64,000 nt of DNA from Sporosarcina luteola. GTDB lineage: Bacteria; Bacillota; Bacilli; Bacillales_A; Planococcaceae. The notes beneath the pieces were generated by a model that worked only from the letters and a program-made list of their open reading frames with translations, made no database searches and had not been told where the DNA came from. The stretch is from positions 62,001-126,000 of the forward strand of contig JACHLS010000005.1 in NCBI GenBank assembly GCA_014204635.1, in the 5' to 3' direction. Both the position numbers and the translations under genes were made by a program. Within the stretch, counting starts at the first letter, position 1, and every line of letters begins with the position of its first letter. Shown piece after piece: positions 62,652 through 64,000 of this stretch.

Positions 62652-62777
62652 TACAAGTCTCCTCTTCCTTTGTAATCTATTATTTCTTATAGGGATCGCA
62701 TTGTACGGTAAACCTGTTTCCATCCATCTCATAAAAATGAGGAAAACGGCATTCACAACAAGCGGTTCCTCATACAC

Positions 62778-63047
62778 CTAGTTGTTTTGAATCGCCTCAT
62801 GAAAAGCTTCCATATTCTTAGTGTGGAAACCGACAATGCTTTGGGTCAAGCCGTCCTTCGTATAATTGGCTGCAGTTCCATCCTTCGGTTCCAACAAAAA
62901 CATCATCTGCCCGAAAGGCAAGTTCATCTGAGCAAGCTTTTCTTCTTCGTTATGACAGATGAACTGGAAATGAAGAACTTCTGGATACCACTTGAAAACT
63001 GCGTGATATGTTAAACAGGTCTCTACATACAAAGTTTGCACAATCAA
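62778..63047 (-). CDS. short VOC/PhnB-like protein
   Basis: An 89-residue protein whose second half (FICHNEEEKLAQMNLPFGQMMFLLEPKDG, cut here only in description) resembles one half of a PhnB/VOC domain, ending in FHTKNMEAFHEAIQ. At this length it covers only one beta-alpha-beta-beta-beta module plus part of another, so it may be truncated or act as a dimer. TTG at 63047 has AGGAGG seven bases upstream. It follows the GyrI-like gene by 11 bases. Confidence 0.6.
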   Translation of the reverse strand: MIVQTLYVETCLTYHAVFKWYPEVLHFQFICHNEEEKLAQMNLPFGQMMFLLEPKDGTAANYTKDGLTQSIVGFHTKNMEAFHEAIQNN

Positions 63048-63058
63048 CACACAGCCTC

Positions 63059-63520
63059 CTACGATACACGGTTTGGCGCCAGTATTGGCAAGCAAATTGA
63101 CAGTCGGGCTGGGTGATCGTGTTCTCCCGTATAGATTTCCACAATTCGAGCTGTTGGATGTTCTTGATATCCCTCCGCATACAGCCATTTCACCAACCGA
63201 TTGTAATACTCCCCCATTCTCGTTACATCGAAATCCGTGTCCAGCACAGCAAAAGCTCCCGCCACATGTACATGCTCCATGCCGGCAGGAATCTGCTCCA
63301 CCGGGCCTTCCGTAATGAAACCAAGGTAAAAATAACCGATCTCATGATCATCTCCAGCCTTCGGTTCATAGACGATGATACTATCATTCGTCACGTTCGG
63401 GATTTCATCCTTTCTACGGCCGAATGCTTCCACCTTGTCAGGAATGATGGCCGCATATTCCGAAAAGGGCGCAACGTATTTTGTGCCCACCATATCGAGC
63501 TTCAACTCTTTGATTTCCAA
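63059..63520 (-). CDS. GyrI-like effector-binding protein
   Basis: A 153-residue GyrI/AraC-E domain: LEIKELKLDMVGTKYVAPF, YFYLGFITEGPVEQIPAG with a conserved Gly, and VLDTDFDVTRMGEYYNRLVKWLY, then RIVEIYTGEHDH. It is distantly similar to the gene at 62163-62651. The TTG at 63520 follows AAAGGGGG with eight spacer bases. First gene of the four-gene cluster of small-molecule-binding proteins; no catalytic partner is visible. Confidence 0.75.
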   Translation of the reverse strand: MEIKELKLDMVGTKYVAPFSEYAAIIPDKVEAFGRRKDEIPNVTNDSIIVYEPKAGDDHEIGYFYLGFITEGPVEQIPAGMEHVHVAGAFAVLDTDFDVTRMGEYYNRLVKWLYAEGYQEHPTARIVEIYTGEHDHPARLSICLPILAPNRVS

Positions 63521-63625
63521 GCAATCCACCCCCTTTCTTATGTGACCTATTTCTCTATGTCTAGAGGAAAACCTTCTTTCAATTGGAATTTGGTTCACTA
63601 AAACAACGGATGAAGTTTTCACACA

Positions 63626-63656
63626 AAAGCAGCCCCCTATTAAACGGGAGCTGCTT
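63626..63656 (-). terminator. terminator of the amino-acid ABC transporter
   Basis: On the minus strand AGCAGCTCCC pairs with GGGGGCTGCT and is followed by TTTG, about 30 bp after the ATPase stop. Confidence 0.75.
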
Positions 63657-63688
63657 CTCATTTTCCTCTTATATTCAAGCAATTTTGG

Positions 63689-64000
63689 TTACTTCACGTT
63701 CACCATCTCCAAAAATTGCCGTGTCCGTTCATTCGACGAATGATTGAAAAATGTGTCCGGATCTGCATTTTCGATAATACGACCTTCGTCAAGCATGATA
63801 ATCCGGCTGGCGACTTCTCTGGCGAATTTCATTTCATGCGTGACGACGACCATGGTCATGCCTTCGTTTGCGAGGTCTTGCATGACTTGCAAAACCTCTC
63901 CGACGAGTTCAGGGTCGAGCGCCGATGTCGGTTCATCGAACAAGAGTGCTTTCGGCTCCATTGCCAAAGCACGGGCAATCGCCACCCGCTGTTTTTGCCC
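63689..64000 (-). CDS. polar amino acid ABC transporter ATP-binding protein, C-terminal part
   Basis: The visible 103 residues start in the signature region (QKQRVAIARALAME). They contain Walker B ALLFDEPTSALDP, the H-loop VVTHEMKFAREV and the family-specific IIMLDEGRIIE, as in GlnQ/ArtM-type ATPases. The Walker A half lies beyond the right edge of the window. It would energise import of a polar amino acid with permease and binding-protein partners outside the window. Confidence 0.9.
   Translation of the reverse strand, partial: GQKQRVAIARALAMEPKALLFDEPTSALDPELVGEVLQVMQDLANEGMTMVVVTHEMKFAREVASRIIMLDEGRIIENADPDTFFNHSSNERTRQFLEMVNVK

Overview
The window looks like the chromosome of a low-to-mid GC Bacillales bacterium, probably Planococcaceae (Sporosarcina-like). 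The basis is a bacillithiol-pathway protein (BrxC/YtxJ), a dppABCDE-ykfABCD operon in exact Bacillus subtilis order, a tryptophan operon lacking trpG but controlled by a T-box, frequent TTG/GTG starts behind strong AGGAGG-type ribosome binding sites, and SigA/CodY/LexA-like signals. Most genes from 6 kb onward lie on the minus strand. The genus is inferred and not proven.

Layout. 0-6 kb: the start of an SDR oxidoreductase, brxC, a PlsY-like acyltransferase divergent from a PAP2 phosphatase, an alkyltransferase-like DNA repair protein, a small WYL-like gene behind an SOS-like box, a NERD-domain protein, a 102-bp tandem array built on a 21-bp rhythm, a 30-residue membrane peptide and a GNAT acetyltransferase. 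6-9 kb: a secreted subtilisin, an XRE-TPR (RNPP-type) regulator and a 52-residue exported peptide whose start overlaps the regulator stop, which together look like a cell-cell signalling cassette. 9-13.6 kb: a six-gene ABC transporter operon with an embedded YtrA-type GntR repressor and a matching inverted repeat at the promoter. 14-20.5 kb: a VOC protein, a coiled-coil protein, a two-component system, a DUF418 protein, a SpoIIM-like membrane protein and an acyl-CoA thioesterase.

20.7-37.2 kb is devoted to peptide uptake and recycling. The dpp-ykf operon imports murein-type peptides and breaks them down (D-aminopeptidase, LD-carboxypeptidase, Ala-Glu epimerase, gamma-D-glutamyl endopeptidase). 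Upstream is a second oligopeptide permease, oppDFBCA. Between them sits a small secreted-peptide gene with its own terminator. 37.6-45.2 kb: a DUF4003 protein and trpEDCFBA behind a Trp T-box, with a second 21-bp-phased array in the trpE-trpD gap. 45.3-57 kb: an rRNA pseudouridine synthase, then three paralogous internally duplicated ABC-2 permeases, one ATPase and a membrane-anchored X-Pro-peptidase-like hydrolase. 57-64 kb: an AEC transporter, an MFS exporter divergent from a second XRE-TPR regulator with two identical-arm palindromes on the promoters, a lipid-anchored or membrane-anchored protein, a cluster of GyrI-like and VOC small-molecule-binding proteins, and the end of an amino-acid ABC ATPase.

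The observations most worth follow-up are the protease/XRE-TPR/peptide cassette, the two 21-bp-phased arrays with different core words, the secreted peptide beside the oligopeptide permeases, and the twin palindromes of the MFS/XRE-TPR pair.
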